Positions 9,853 through 20,493 of a DNA stretch of 64,000 nt are shown here, one piece after another; position 1 is the stretch's first letter, and each line of letters opens with the position of its first letter. This stretch comes from Corallochytrium limacisporum (lineage: Eukaryota; Opisthokonta): contig PDIP01000026.1 in the NCBI GenBank assembly GCA_002811645.1, positions 1 to 64,000 on the forward strand, written 5' to 3'. The translations under genes and the position numbers were made by a program. A model generated the notes under the pieces. It had not been told where the DNA came from, searched no databases, and saw nothing but the letters and a program-made list of their open reading frames with translations.

Positions 9853-11631
9853 ATGGCAAGAAAATTTCAACGCCTCCGTACTGAAGAGTACGACGAGGAT
9901 GGGTCTTTTGAGGACTTGCCGCTCTCGACTCGGCCCAGTATGGATCGAGAACTGCTTAGAAGCAGTGTAGAGAGCTCGGGTCGAACTCGAGACCTTGCAG
10001 ACATGTACGATGGCGTTCCTATTGTAGTGGGTCGTTTGCGGGGCTCAGAGCTCTTGAGGCGAAGTGTAACACTGACAAACTCTGAAACAGCTAGTCAGCG
10101 TCCGTCCACCGATTTTACCAGTATGCCCTTCTCAAATGGCCATGGAAAATCCCCAGCGGAGAGCGGAATCTATACTCTCGACGAGGCAATTGACTACGCT
10201 GGCAAGGGACCGGGACAATTCATCTACACGTCTATTATTGGTGCCATTTGGTCTGTAGATGCTGCAGAAATTATGGTTCTTGGCTACCTTGGACCTGCAC
10301 TGAGGTGTGAATGGAACCTGAGTCCGTTTGCGACTGCCAGCTTGACCACCATGATTTTCATTGGTATGCTCCTCGGTTCTCTCGTCTGGTCTTACGTGTC
10401 TGACCGTATTGGTCGCCGCAGAACAATCATCTATGCCGTCATGGTTATGGCAGTGGCGGGTATGTTAAGTGCATTCAGTCCAAATTACTATGCGCTGGTT
10501 GTGTGTCGGTTTGTCGTCGGTTTCGCAGTGGGGGGCCTGGGTCAGGGTGTGACACTGGTGGCTGAGTTGCTGCCCACGAACGGCCGTGGTAAGATTATGA
10601 CCGTCATGTCCGTCTTTTGGACCGTGGGATCACTGGGTGCAGCAGCCATGGCTGTGGCTCTTATGCCGGAGCCTGGCTGGCGCTGGCTGCTGGGGGTTTC
10701 GTCGCTCCCGGCTGTGGCTTACGTCGCCGTGTCCTTTTTGATTCCCGAAAGCCCTCGCTGGCTGGCCCACCACCACCGCATCGATGAAGCAGAAGAATCC
10801 ATCAGAAAATTGGCAAAGCTGAATAAGAAGGAACTTCCGGAGAATTTCCAGCTCCACGTAGACGCAGATGAACATGAGTCGCATCACTTGAGCTACTTCG
10901 AAAAGCTGTGCATCCTTTTCAGCCCTCAGTGGCGCAAAACCACGTTGTTAGTACTCACCGTGTACTTCACTCTTGCCACCTGCTATTACGGAGTAGTGCT
11001 CATGACATCCGAGCTGTTTGCAATTGAATCCGAGGGCGGCAGCAGTGCATGTGACGCGTCGCGGGTCAGCGCCACTGTTACTGCTGTAGACGATTCTCCG
11101 TGTGACAACTTGTCCACGGACGACTACGTTGATGTCTTCATCACAACTGTTTCAGAGGCCCCTAGCATTTTGGTCACTTTCATCATCATTGACAATCTGG
11201 GTCGGGTCAAGAGTCTTGCTCTCCAGTTGGGAGGTGCCTCCTTATGCATGGCATGTTTGTTTTTCTGCCTCACTCGCACATGGGAGACGGTCGCCATTTT
11301 CGGCACGCGGATGTTCATCAGTGGAGGTTTCCAAGTGTGTACGGCTTACATTCCCGAAGTATTCCCCACAAACGTCAGGGCGACGAGTTTGGGTATCAAG
11401 ACAGCTTCGTCCCGTGTCGGTGCGATCATTACTCCATTCATCGGAGAAGTCCTGCTGCGAATCCACGCCCTGGCGGCTATAGGAATCTACGCGAGCATTC
11501 TGGCCATTGCCTGCGGATGCGCTCTCATGCTACCCTTTGAGACCGTGGGTAACGCCTTAGGCACACATGCAGCAAAGAAGGGTATAGAAATGCAAATGAT
11601 GCGACGAACCTCAACATCTAGGGCCGCATGA
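9853..11631 (+). CDS. SVOP/SV2-like major facilitator transporter
   Basis: A 592-aa major facilitator of the SV2/SVOP and SLC22 organic-ion branch. About 105 residues of hydrophilic N-terminus precede the family entry motif YTLDEAIDYAGKGPGQF and TM1 (AIWSVDAAEIMVLGYL). The loop 2-3 signature is DRIGRRR, and PESPRWL follows TM6, both hallmarks of sugar/organic-ion MFS proteins. A cysteine-containing extracellular loop (about residues 395-425) precedes the C-terminal half, where PEVFPTNVRATSLG is the second conserved family motif. The likely role is proton- or sodium-coupled transport of a small organic ion at a vesicle or plasma membrane; the substrate cannot be read from sequence. Length is normal for the family and no break is visible. 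Confidence 0.85.
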   Translation: MARKFQRLRTEEYDEDGSFEDLPLSTRPSMDRELLRSSVESSGRTRDLADMYDGVPIVVGRLRGSELLRRSVTLTNSETASQRPSTDFTSMPFSNGHGKSPAESGIYTLDEAIDYAGKGPGQFIYTSIIGAIWSVDAAEIMVLGYLGPALRCEWNLSPFATASLTTMIFIGMLLGSLVWSYVSDRIGRRRTIIYAVMVMAVAGMLSAFSPNYYALVVCRFVVGFAVGGLGQGVTLVAELLPTNGRGKIMTVMSVFWTVGSLGAAAMAVALMPEPGWRWLLGVSSLPAVAYVAVSFLIPESPRWLAHHHRIDEAEESIRKLAKLNKKELPENFQLHVDADEHESHHLSYFEKLCILFSPQWRKTTLLVLTVYFTLATCYYGVVLMTSELFAIESEGGSSACDASRVSATVTAVDDSPCDNLSTDDYVDVFITTVSEAPSILVTFIIIDNLGRVKSLALQLGGASLCMACLFFCLTRTWETVAIFGTRMFISGGFQVCTAYIPEVFPTNVRATSLGIKTASSRVGAIITPFIGEVLLRIHALAAIGIYASILAIACGCALMLPFETVGNALGTHAAKKGIEMQMMRRTSTSRAA

Positions 11632-12575
11632 ATAACATCCATGACGTATATAAATATATTGATTCTGTTTAGTATTTATTGCGCACGCACCTTGTGGGCC
11701 AAAGGGCATTCATAATTAATGACTTTGTCACCAGTTCACTATACATTCACTACTGAAATTCCCAAAAAGGAAGCTAAAGACCTTCCCCATAATTGGCAAC
11801 TCGGCCAAACGCACGCATTTTGTAAAAAGTGGGACAAAAGGGGAGGCGAGGGGGGGGGCGCGGCAGACTAAGGGAGGGTGAGCAAAAGCAAGAGACATTG
11901 GCTGCAAAAGGGGAGACACGCGAGTACCGGTTGCTTTGAGAACAAAGGTGGCCCTCGCGTAACTACACACACACACACACACACACACGCAACGCAACCT
12001 CCTCCCTCCACCTTTCCCCAAACCGTCATTTTGGCTCCCGCAAGCTCGCAGGGGGCCCAATCAAGAAGAAAAAAAAAAACAAAAAGCACCCTTGCCGAGC
12101 CATTTCAGAAGAGCAGCGGGATGAGATTACTGGAGAAGTGAGAGATTGGGAAGGAAGAGCCACGGGTGGCAAGAGGGAAACTTTCGGGTAGGTTTTCTAC
12201 TGGGAGGAGAGACAAGAGGCGTGAGATCGACAAAGTTAGAATCACCATTCCTTACGTAAAAAAGACGGTCGAAACTCTTGCTGACGGGTGCTTGTGGTGA
12301 AGCCAGGAGGGAGGGGGAAAAGAATGTGAGTGGGTCCTGGTGCGCTTGCTACCGGTGCTAGGCAAGAGTTGACCTGTCCCTGTATTAGGATATGGGTACC
12401 CGGATTCACATTTTGAGCCGTGTAACTAAGATAGGGACAGAGGGGCGGAAGCAAGGTGATTGACGCCCCTTCGCTTGAACTGAATGAGGGTCAGGTACAA
12501 GAATAGTATTCCGTCTTCGTGGAAAACATACCTGATGGACCCAGAACATGAAATAGATAGACCACAGTTGCAAGT
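11632..12575. other. spacer between SVOP-like gene and MFS array
   Basis: The AT-rich start (tataaatatatt at about 11647) is probably the 3' end of the SVOP-like transcript. Further on are a G9 run near 11850, a dinucleotide repeat and purine-rich sequence. No gene is recognised. Confidence 0.6.
11965..11988. repeat. (AC)12 microsatellite
   Basis: Twelve perfect AC dinucleotides in the spacer upstream of the MFS array. Confidence 0.9.
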
Positions 12576-14117
12576 ATGGCAATGGTTGTCACGGTCACGA
12601 ATGAAGTCGGTCCATCCAGATTGAGCTTCAAAGACGACATCACACGACAAATAGCAAATACTAAATCTCCGGAAAGAAAGTCCAGATCGGTTAACACCAT
12701 AGACAGCATAGGTGTGCGACAGCGTTCAGAGGCAACTTCGACTAGTGATCCCTTTGACCATGGGCGCAGTGTTGAAGAAAGCTTGGCGGCTTCCTCGTCC
12801 ACGGAAGGAAACCGTCAGGAGTCTGAAATCGACTCCAAGAAAGGCTACCCACAGGTAATTGGCGTAACTTCCTTAGCCATGATTGTGGGAGCTCTAAGTC
12901 TGTGTTGGGGTATCTATATTCCACGCATTGTTGACGACATGAACACATCCTTAGCTATGGCATCCTTTGCCGGTGCTCTGTCCTTGACCATCAGGGCAGC
13001 ACTGGCACCGTGGGCGGGTAGTTGGCCTGCAAGGTTCGGATCGCAAAAGGTGGTTATTGTCGGTAGCACTGTGATCAGCATCGGACTTATTGGATGCAGC
13101 TTCTCAACCAACGTCTGGGAGCTTTACCTATTCTTCGGTCTGACTGTGGGCATGGGGCTTAGCATGCTGCTTTACCCAGGATCATACGTTGTCATTCAAT
13201 GGTACCGCAAAAAGAAGGCGATGATGCTTGGTTTTGCACTTGGAAGTACTGGGGTTGGTGGCTTTATCTACAATATCGTGGCTGCGCTGCTAATTGAACG
13301 GTATGACTGGAGAATTGCCTTGCGACTGACGGTCCTTTGGGTTATGTTTTTCACGGCGGTCGGTGTGCTGCTGATCAGGGACCGCGTGCCGCCCAAGAAA
13401 GTACCCACACGTATAGATTGGTATCTATTCAAGGATGCGCGCTTTGTTCTCATGTTCATGTGCAATACTTTCTTCAGCTTTGGGTACGCTGCACCTTTCT
13501 TCTTCACGGTGACCTGGGCAGAACGGTACGGCATGTCCAGCACGGTGGCTGCCGTAGCAACCGGTGGCATCGCCATTTCAATGGCTGTCGGCACCCCGGT
13601 GCAGGGCTGGATCGGTGACCGTACCGCCCGGGATATGGTGTATGTGGTGTGTATGTTGTGTGCGGGAGCCGTACTATTTCTGTGGCCAGTTTGCAAGACG
13701 GAATGGCCCCTCTTGATCGTGTCATTTGTGTACGGCTTTACAACTGGTGGCCAATCAGCGAATACCGCAGCGATCATCACAGATTGGTTCCCAAAGCATG
13801 ATCCAGGCAAGGTTAATGGTCTGAGTGGTGCTGGCAGGGCAGTGGGGGAGCTCTTCGGTCCTGTCCTGATTGCTATGCTATTCGACACGAGCGCAGAGGC
13901 CGCCTTTATGCTTTCCGGCGCCTTTATGATCCTCACTGGAATATCCATCTACGTTGGATCAATCTGGCTCAAAATCCGCAATGACTCAGGACTAGAAAAC
14001 GTATCGTACACTTCTGTGAGCCAAACCCAAGATTATGTGGATCAGAATGGCAATGGTCAGGTGCCCATGTCAGAAATCAGCAGGCTCTCCGATCCCTCAC
14101 AGCCGCGTGCACAATAG
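12576..14117 (+). CDS. MFS transporter, monocarboxylate-transporter-like, array copy 1
   Basis: A 513-aa twelve-helix MFS protein, most like the monocarboxylate/oxalate-formate (SLC16/OFA) branch. The cytosolic N-terminus (about 90 aa) carries RLSFKDDITRQ and an EATSTSDPFD acidic motif shared by all array members. TM1 begins at about residue 93 (LAMIVGALSLCWGIYIPRIV). Later landmarks are LYPGSYVVIQWYRKKKAMM, the loop signature QGWIGDRTARD and WFPKHDPGKVNGLSGAGRA. The start is supported because it gives the same 18-residue spacing to RLSF as copies 3 and 4. It is intact and more diverged from the others than copies 3-6 are from one another. A proton-coupled organic-anion transport role is family inference; the substrate is unknown. 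Confidence 0.85.
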   Translation: MAMVVTVTNEVGPSRLSFKDDITRQIANTKSPERKSRSVNTIDSIGVRQRSEATSTSDPFDHGRSVEESLAASSSTEGNRQESEIDSKKGYPQVIGVTSLAMIVGALSLCWGIYIPRIVDDMNTSLAMASFAGALSLTIRAALAPWAGSWPARFGSQKVVIVGSTVISIGLIGCSFSTNVWELYLFFGLTVGMGLSMLLYPGSYVVIQWYRKKKAMMLGFALGSTGVGGFIYNIVAALLIERYDWRIALRLTVLWVMFFTAVGVLLIRDRVPPKKVPTRIDWYLFKDARFVLMFMCNTFFSFGYAAPFFFTVTWAERYGMSSTVAAVATGGIAISMAVGTPVQGWIGDRTARDMVYVVCMLCAGAVLFLWPVCKTEWPLLIVSFVYGFTTGGQSANTAAIITDWFPKHDPGKVNGLSGAGRAVGELFGPVLIAMLFDTSAEAAFMLSGAFMILTGISIYVGSIWLKIRNDSGLENVSYTSVSQTQDYVDQNGNGQVPMSEISRLSDPSQPRAQ

Positions 14118-14570
14118 CTCATCAAAGGTCACTTTCACAACCCTTTCCCTCCCCGCTACCGCATTGGTGGCTAAGAGTTGTGCTCGGCGCAGGATAAACC
14201 GCCCCTCTGACCGCACCGCGTCTCTCCGTACCCAATTCCCCCTTTCCCCCTTGCCGCTGCCTCAACTGAGTCACGGTCACTGTTGCCACGACGGGCCAGA
14301 AATGAAGTAAACTTGCGTATTCCCCTCCCCGCAGATAGTAATATACAATAATATACCAAATAGTCAGCATTATGATACATGTGTCACCTTGGTATCGGAT
14401 CAAGACCCGCCATTTTTTTCCGAAGGGAGGACCACAAAGGGGAGTCCTTGTCCAATCCATTTCATCACACTGCAAATGGTGCTATTAAGGAGAGTGCTTT
14501 CACTGCCCATAAACCATAGCCCTGATGATTATCAACATTGAAATTCTTGTAGACCGAAAATACAACCGCA
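14118..14570. other. spacer between MFS copies 1 and 2
   Basis: Holds the copy 1 3' region and the copy 2 promoter. GCTATTAAGGAGAGTGCTTT at 14481 resembles the start of the conserved 5' block of copies 4 and 6. No gene or GC palindrome is seen. Confidence 0.55.
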
Positions 14571-16157
14571 ATGTCTGCTGTTACGCTTACAAAACCTGTC
14601 AGTGCACCTAGATTGAGTCTCAAAGATGACATCACACGACAGCTGCCCACCAGACGATCTGTAGAAAGAGCTCGCGGCATTGGGCCTCAGGAGAGTACAA
14701 TCAAGCCTGTAGAGACAAGTACCAAAAACACTAACACAGTAGATAGTATAGGAGAGAAAGATCCTACCGAGGCAACCTCGATCAATGATCTTTTTGACGA
14801 TGGATCTGGGGTCGAAGAGAGGTTAGCAAGTACCGCTTTTGCAGAGGAAAACCGACTGGAACCTAGAATCGATTCCAAGGACGGTTATCCGCAGGTAGCT
14901 GGTGTTTTCTGCATTGTCTTTGTGGTGGGGGCCCTGAGTCTGTGCTGGGGTATCTTTATGCCGCGTATAATTGATGACATGAACATATCCTTAGCTGTGG
15001 CATCTTTTGCCGGTGCTCTGCTATTGACCATCAGGGCAGGGGTGGCCCCGTGGGCGGGTAGTTGGCCCGGAAGGTTTGGGTCGCAGAGAGTCGTGGCTGT
15101 CGGTTCCATTTTAGTTTGCGTCGGACTAATCGGAAGCAGTTTTGCAATCGATATTTGGGAATTATACGTATGCTACAGTTTGATGGTGGGCATGGGACTT
15201 AGTCTCCTGCTCTATCCAGGATCGTACATCATTATTCAATGGTACAGCAAAAAAAAGTCCATGATGCTTGGTTTTGGGCTTGGCAGTTTGGACTTTGGCG
15301 GTTTTGTCTACAATATCGTGGCTGCGCTACTGATTGAACGATATGGCTGGAGAGATACCTTGCGTCTAACGGTGGGTATGGTTTTGGTATTGACTATCAC
15401 GGGTGTACTGCTCATCAGGGATCGTCTTCCGCCCAAAAAGGTGAGCACACGTTTAGATTGGTATCTATTTAGGAATCCGCGTTTCTTGTTGGTCTTCTTG
15501 TGCAATATATCCTTCAGCTTTGGAAAACGGGTACCCACGTTCTTCACGGTGATTTGGGCAGAGCGCCACGGTATGTCCAGCACTATTGGTGCCATTGCCA
15601 CAGGTCTCATGGCCTTATCTGGCGGAATTGGAATTCCAGTACAAGGTTGGATCGGTGACCGTACAGCCCGAGATACAGTATTTGTGGTAAACATGTTGTG
15701 CGCTGGAGCAGTACTCTTCATATGGCCTGTCTGCAAGACGGAATGGTCACTATTGTTAGTGTCAGTGCTGTGCGGCTTTCTCATAGCTGGCCAAACAGCA
15801 AATACCGCGGCGATCATTACGGATTGGTTCCCAAAGCATGAACCCGGAAAGATCAGCGGTTTGAGTAGTGCTGGCAGGGCAATTGGGGAGCTTTTTGGCC
15901 CTGTCCTAACAGCTGCGTTTTTTGACTCTCATCTTGGCGCCGCTTACATGCTTTCCGGTGCCCTTATGATGTTCACCGGGATATCCATCTACATTGGATC
16001 CGTTTGGCAAAAGATCAGCAATAAGCCCTCATTAGATAATGTTTTGCAGCCGTCTGTGGCTCAGGTACATGACATTGATGGGCAAAAAAGTATTCGTGAT
16101 CTGTCATTGACGGATTTCAGCAAGAACTCCAATCATTCACAACAGCAAACACATTAG
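14571..16157 (+). CDS. MFS transporter, monocarboxylate-transporter-like, array copy 2
   Basis: A 528-aa intact member of the tandem array. The N-terminus MSAVTLTKPVSAPRLSLKDD matches the family opening. A slightly longer cytosolic leader (about 110 aa, with EATSINDLFDDG) precedes TM1 (IVFVVGALSLCWGIFMPRII). It keeps QGWIGDRTARD and WFPKHEPGKISGLSSAGRA, but some pore-lining positions differ from the other copies: the segment reads GKRVPTFFTVIWAERHG where the others have GYAAPFFFTVTWAERYG or a close variant. That may mean a different substrate. It sits head-to-tail with its neighbours. Regulation is unknown, though part of the conserved upstream block is present at 14481. Confidence 0.85.
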   Translation: MSAVTLTKPVSAPRLSLKDDITRQLPTRRSVERARGIGPQESTIKPVETSTKNTNTVDSIGEKDPTEATSINDLFDDGSGVEERLASTAFAEENRLEPRIDSKDGYPQVAGVFCIVFVVGALSLCWGIFMPRIIDDMNISLAVASFAGALLLTIRAGVAPWAGSWPGRFGSQRVVAVGSILVCVGLIGSSFAIDIWELYVCYSLMVGMGLSLLLYPGSYIIIQWYSKKKSMMLGFGLGSLDFGGFVYNIVAALLIERYGWRDTLRLTVGMVLVLTITGVLLIRDRLPPKKVSTRLDWYLFRNPRFLLVFLCNISFSFGKRVPTFFTVIWAERHGMSSTIGAIATGLMALSGGIGIPVQGWIGDRTARDTVFVVNMLCAGAVLFIWPVCKTEWSLLLVSVLCGFLIAGQTANTAAIITDWFPKHEPGKISGLSSAGRAIGELFGPVLTAAFFDSHLGAAYMLSGALMMFTGISIYIGSVWQKISNKPSLDNVLQPSVAQVHDIDGQKSIRDLSLTDFSKNSNHSQQQTH

Positions 16158-16667
16158 CCCACCGCATTGTCAGGGCTAGTACGGCCTTCCCCCCTCCTTC
16201 CTTCCTTTCTGCCAATCGCCTCGGAAACTTGGCCAGGGAGTGCTTTGCCCGCAGCGCGGACGCTGTTGCCGGGCCTGAGAAGTTTTTCCTCTCCCGTTCC
16301 CCTTCCCCCGTTTCCGCTTTTCTGCTGACCCCCCCCTCTCCCGGCTCGCCGGTCACGATCTCTGTTGTCACGACTGCCCTTCAGTTAGCTAAGCGAACAC
16401 CCTCCCCCTTCCCGGGGGGATCCACCATTACACGCGCAGTCAATATCGGAAGATCGTGCCGGTCATACCTCAATTTTCTGCGCAACGACAGCTATCGTGG
16501 CCCCCACCCCGCCCCCCGGGGGGGGGAGGGGAGACCGCCCTCGATTCGGGGTGTGAACCTGCTGTGCGATTCATGGTATGTAAGGGGAAAGGCTTCATGG
16601 CCCCCAAACCACAACTCGGACAAGTATTCTCCAAATAGAGTACGCTTAGAGATTGACAATTGTGACC
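16158..16667. other. spacer between MFS copies 2 and 3
   Basis: Pyrimidine-rich with a GC palindromic tract at 16501-16534. The last 17 nt before the copy 3 ATG resemble the same positions in copies 4 and 6. No gene is seen. Confidence 0.55.
16501..16534. repeat. intergenic GC palindromic tract
   Basis: CCCCCACCCCGCCCCCC followed by G9, then AGGGGAGACC. It has a CCCCGGGG core and lies between two MFS copies. Confidence 0.65.
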
Positions 16668-18270
16668 ATGTCATCTGCGGTCACGCTTACAAGTCAGGTC
16701 AGTGAACCTAGACTGAGTTTCAAAGATGATATCACAAGACAGATGACGATCAATAGATCACCAGAAAGAAGTAGCAGATCTCAGGATAGTACAAGCAAGT
16801 CTCCAGAGACGAGCACCAGAGCGGTGAATGCAATAGATGGTACAGGCGTGAGACAGCGTACCGAGGCGACCTCGACCAATGATCTTTTTGACGATGGGCG
16901 TCGGTTCGAAGAGAGCGTGGCTGCGCCTGCAGTCACAGAAGGAATTCGATTGGAACCTAGAATCGATTCCAAGGACGGTTATCCTCAGGTAGCGGGCGTT
17001 TTCTGCATTGGTATTGTGGTGGGGGCCCTGAGTCTGTGCTGGGGTGTCTACATTCCACGTATTGTGGATGACATGAGCACATCCTTGGCTATGGCATCAT
17101 TTGCTGGTGGTCTGGCGTTGACTAGCAGGGGAGCAGTGGCACCGTGGGGGGGGCAGTTGGCCTGGAAGGTTTGGATCGCGGAGGGTAGTCATTGCCGGTG
17201 GTGTGGTGACCAGTATCGGACTAATTGGCACCAGTTTTGCAAGCAATGTCTGGGAACTGTATGTATTCTACGGGCTAATGGTGGGTATGGGACTGAGTCT
17301 TATGCTTTACCCAGGATCGTACATTATTATTCAATGGTATCGCAAAAGAAAGGCGACAATGCTTGGCATAGCACTCGCAAGCATGGGCGTTGGAGGTTTT
17401 CTCTACAATATTGTTGCTGCAGAACTGATTGACCGATTTGGCTGGAGAGATACCTTGCGAATGACAGTGGTGATTGTGTGGGCATTTCTGTCTCCGGGTT
17501 TGCTACTCATCAGGGATCGCGTGCCGCCAAGAAACGTGAGCACGCGCCTGGACTGGCATCTGTTCAGGGACGTGCGCTTTTTCCTAGTCTTCCTAAGCAA
17601 CATACTATTCAGCATTGGCTATGCGGCGCCATTCTTCTTTACCGTCACTTGGGCAGAGCGCCATGGTATGTCCAGCACTGTGGCAGCCATTGCTACGGGT
17701 GTCATCGCCGTATGCGCTGGTCTCGGTACTCCAGCGCAAGGTTGGATCGGCGACCGGACCTCCCGAGATATAGTTTATGTAGTGTGCATGCTATGTGCTG
17801 GAGCAGTACTCTTCTTGTGGCCAGTCTGCAAGACGGAGTGGACACTACTACTAGTGTCGCTGCTCTACGGCTTTGTCACAGGCGGTCAATCAGCCAATAC
17901 CGCAGCGATCATCACGGATTGGTTCCCAAGGCATGACCCGGGCAAGGTCAATGGTTTGAGCGGCGCAGGCAGGGCAGTGGGGGAGCTATTCGGCCCTGTT
18001 CTAATTGCCATGTTATTTGACACGAGCCCTGAAGCTGCGTTTATGCTTTCCGGCGCCTTTATGATGTTGGCCGGCTTATCTATCTACGTTGGATCCATTT
18101 GGCCCAAGATCAGAAGCGGCTCAGGCCTAGACAACGTCTCGTACACATCTGTGGCCCAAGGGCATGAGTCTGAGGAGCAACAGAGCAGTGTTGATTTTCC
18201 CTTGACAGATCACACCAGGAAGTCCAATCCATCACATTCGCGTGCGCAAGAGCTGACCGATTCCCAGTAA
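16668..18270 (+). pseudogene. MFS transporter, array copy 3, with one frameshift
   Basis: Full-length relative of the other copies, starting MSSAVTLTSQVSEPRLSFKDD and ending after a normal hydrophilic tail. The frame is broken by one extra base in a G8 run at 17146-17153, where copy 1 has GGGCGGG (7 nt). Upstream codons belong to the frame starting at 16668; downstream ones (open from about 17203) belong to the frame ending at 18270. Everything after the shift is otherwise intact and well conserved, including QGWIGDRTSRD and WFPRHDPGKVNGLSGAGRA. It could be a young pseudogene, a homopolymer sequencing error, or a site of transcriptional or translational slippage. The same G8 occurs in copy 4. 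Confidence 0.7.
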
Positions 18271-18812
18271 AGCATTCCAATTTCCCCCCTTGCCTTTTTA
18301 GTCTTGCGATTGATCGAGATTTCCGACCCTCTTCCGGGTCTACCCACCTCCGTTTCTTCGCACATTCAGTACCGAACTTCCCAGAAAGAGCAGCCTCCAC
18401 CGCATTGCGCCTCTATGGGAAAGCGGGGCCACAGAGCAGCAGGGGGCACGGGAGGCGACAACGCGCAGGAGAACTGAGCAAACGAGAAAACGCCCTGAGG
18501 CATCCCTGCGCCGGGGGGTGCGGTTGAGGAGAAATCCATCTGCCAGGGGTGCCCAAAGGGAAAAGGACTGGCAGAGGGTCTACGTACAAATCGGGACCGT
18601 TGATTTTCCCTTTCTTTTTTTCCCTTTTTTTTTGGTTTTTGGTTTCTTTAAACTTTTTCTTTTTCTGTCGCTTCGATTCGTAGTGGGCAGGGTGGGGTCA
18701 AGCACGGTGGCCAGCCTAGGCGTCAGCACGAACTCTGGGGGTTCCTCCCCTCCCCCCCAGGGCGCAAGTCTTCCCCGGGCAAGATCAAAGTGATTCGACG
18801 GTGGTACGGGTC

Positions 18813-18836
18813 GGGGCCCGGCACCCCCCGGGGGCT
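18813..18836. repeat. intergenic GC palindromic tract
   Basis: GGGGCCCGGCA then C6 G5: a short C-run/G-run palindrome in the spacer between MFS copies 3 and 4. Confidence 0.5.
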
Positions 18837-19247
18837 GGCGGGGAAGGGTTTTGGTTGGAATGTTTTAAGTTCAGTTTTCTGGCAAGATACCCAACACAGT
18901 TTTTTTTTTCCCTTTCTTTTCCTTTTTGTTTCTAATTCGTGCCCTTTACCTTTCCTGTGCTTTTTTTGCGGTGTGTTTCTGCTGTATTCAGAGTTTGTCC
19001 CTCTACTCCTGCCCGCCTTCGCCTTTTTTTTTGGTCCGGTTTTCCTTGATATCATATGATAGCTGTTGCCATGACGGGAAAATTCTATACTGAGAGTAGG
19101 AGGGTAAGAATGGGGCCCCGAAGCACTCCCAAGTAGTTGGACATCCAATCGGTGTGTGTTGTAGCTTCAAGAGCAAACGTTGGATCATCTCAGCAAGAAT
19201 GTGAGGGTTGCGCTTTTACCTAATTCAGTTATGAGTTGAATATATGT

Positions 19248-19332
19248 GCTATTAGTAAGCTGCTTTTGCATCTGTTGCCGAATGTTATGAGCACTCACAA
19301 AGTGAATTCTTACAGATCGGGCAATTGCGACC
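19248..19332 (+). promoter_or_regulatory. conserved 5' block upstream of MFS copy 4
   Basis: These 85 nt, from GCTATTA to the start codon, align almost without gaps to the 84 nt before copy 6. The shared core includes TTATGAGCAYTCACAAA and AGATCGRCAATTRCG. Sequence farther upstream is unrelated, so the block probably covers the core promoter and leader kept through gene duplication. Confidence 0.5.
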
Positions 19333-20493
19333 ATGTCATCTGCGGTTACGCTCACAAGTCAGGTCAGTGCACCTGGACTGAGTTTCAAAGATGACATCAC
19401 AAGACAGATGACGATCAATAGATCACCAGAAAGAAGTAGCAGATCTCAGGATAGTACAAGCAAGGCTCCGGAGACGAACACGAGAGCGGTGAATGCAATA
19501 GATGGTACAGGCGTGAGACAGCGTACCGAGGCGACCTCGACCAATGATCTTTTTGACGATGGGCGTCGGTTCGAAGAGAGCGTGGCTGCGCCTGCAGTCA
19601 CAGAAGGAATTCGATTGGAACCTAGAATCGATTCCAAGGACGGTTATCCTCAGGTAGCGGGCGTTTTCTGCATTGGTATTGTGGTGGGGGCCCTGAGTCT
19701 GTGCTGGGGTGTCTACATTCCACGTATTGTGGATGACATGAGCACATCCTTGGCTATGGCATCATTTGCTGGTGGTCTGGCGTTGACTAGCAGGGGAGCA
19801 GTGGCACCGTGGGGGGGGCAGTTGGCCTGGAAGGTTTGGATCGCGGAGGGTAGTCATTGCCGGTGGTGTGGTGACCAGTATCGGACTAATTGGCACCAGT
19901 TTTGCAAGCAATGTCTGGGAACTGTATGTATTCTACGGGCTAATGGTGGGTATGGGACTGAGTCTTATGCTTTACCCAGGATCGTACATTATTATTCAAT
20001 GGTATCGCAAAAGAAAGGCGACAATGCTTGGCATAGCACTCGCAAGCATGGGCGTTGGAGGTTTTCTCTACAATATTGTTGCTGCAGAACTGATTGACCG
20101 ATTTGGCTGGAGAGATACCTTGCGAATGACAGTGGTGATTGTGTGGGCATTTCTGTCTCCGGGTTTGCTACTCATCAGGGATCGCGTGCCGCCAAGAAAC
20201 GTGAGCACGCGCCTGGACTGGCATCTGTTCAGGGACGTGCGCTTTTTCCTAGTCTTCCTAAGCAACATACTATTCAGCATTGGCTATGCGGCGCCATTCT
20301 TCTTTACCGTCACTTGGGCAGAGCGCCATGGTATGTCCAGCACTGTGGCAGCCATTGCTACGGGTGTCATCGCCGTATGCGCTGGTCTCGGTACTCCAGC
20401 GCAAGGTTGGATCGGCGACCGGACCTCCCGAGATATAGTTTATGTAGTGTGCATGCTATGTGCTGGAGCAGTACTCTTCTTGTGGCCAGTCTG
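19333..20493 (+). pseudogene. MFS transporter, array copy 4, frameshifted and cut by assembly gap
   Basis: Starts MSSAVTLTSQVSAPGLSFKDD and carries the same extra G (G8 at 19811-19818) as copy 3. After nine base differences in the first about 160 nt I see none between copies 3 and 4 for the next roughly 1 kb, up to the gap at 20494. The 3' third (from VLFLWPV onward) is missing. It may be a recent duplicate, a gene-conversion product of copy 3, or an assembly chimera; the sequence alone does not decide. Confidence 0.65.

Larger units (their letters stand above)
18271..19332. other. spacer between MFS copies 3 and 4
   Basis: T-rich tracts (18600-18670 and 18900-19060) and a GC palindromic tract (18813-18836). 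The last 85 nt match the upstream block of copy 6. The open frames here are low-complexity artefacts; no gene is seen. Confidence 0.6.

Noticed and set aside
11965-11988. AC repeat considered as a CRISPR-like or regulatory array
   Set aside because: It is a plain dinucleotide microsatellite with no spacers.
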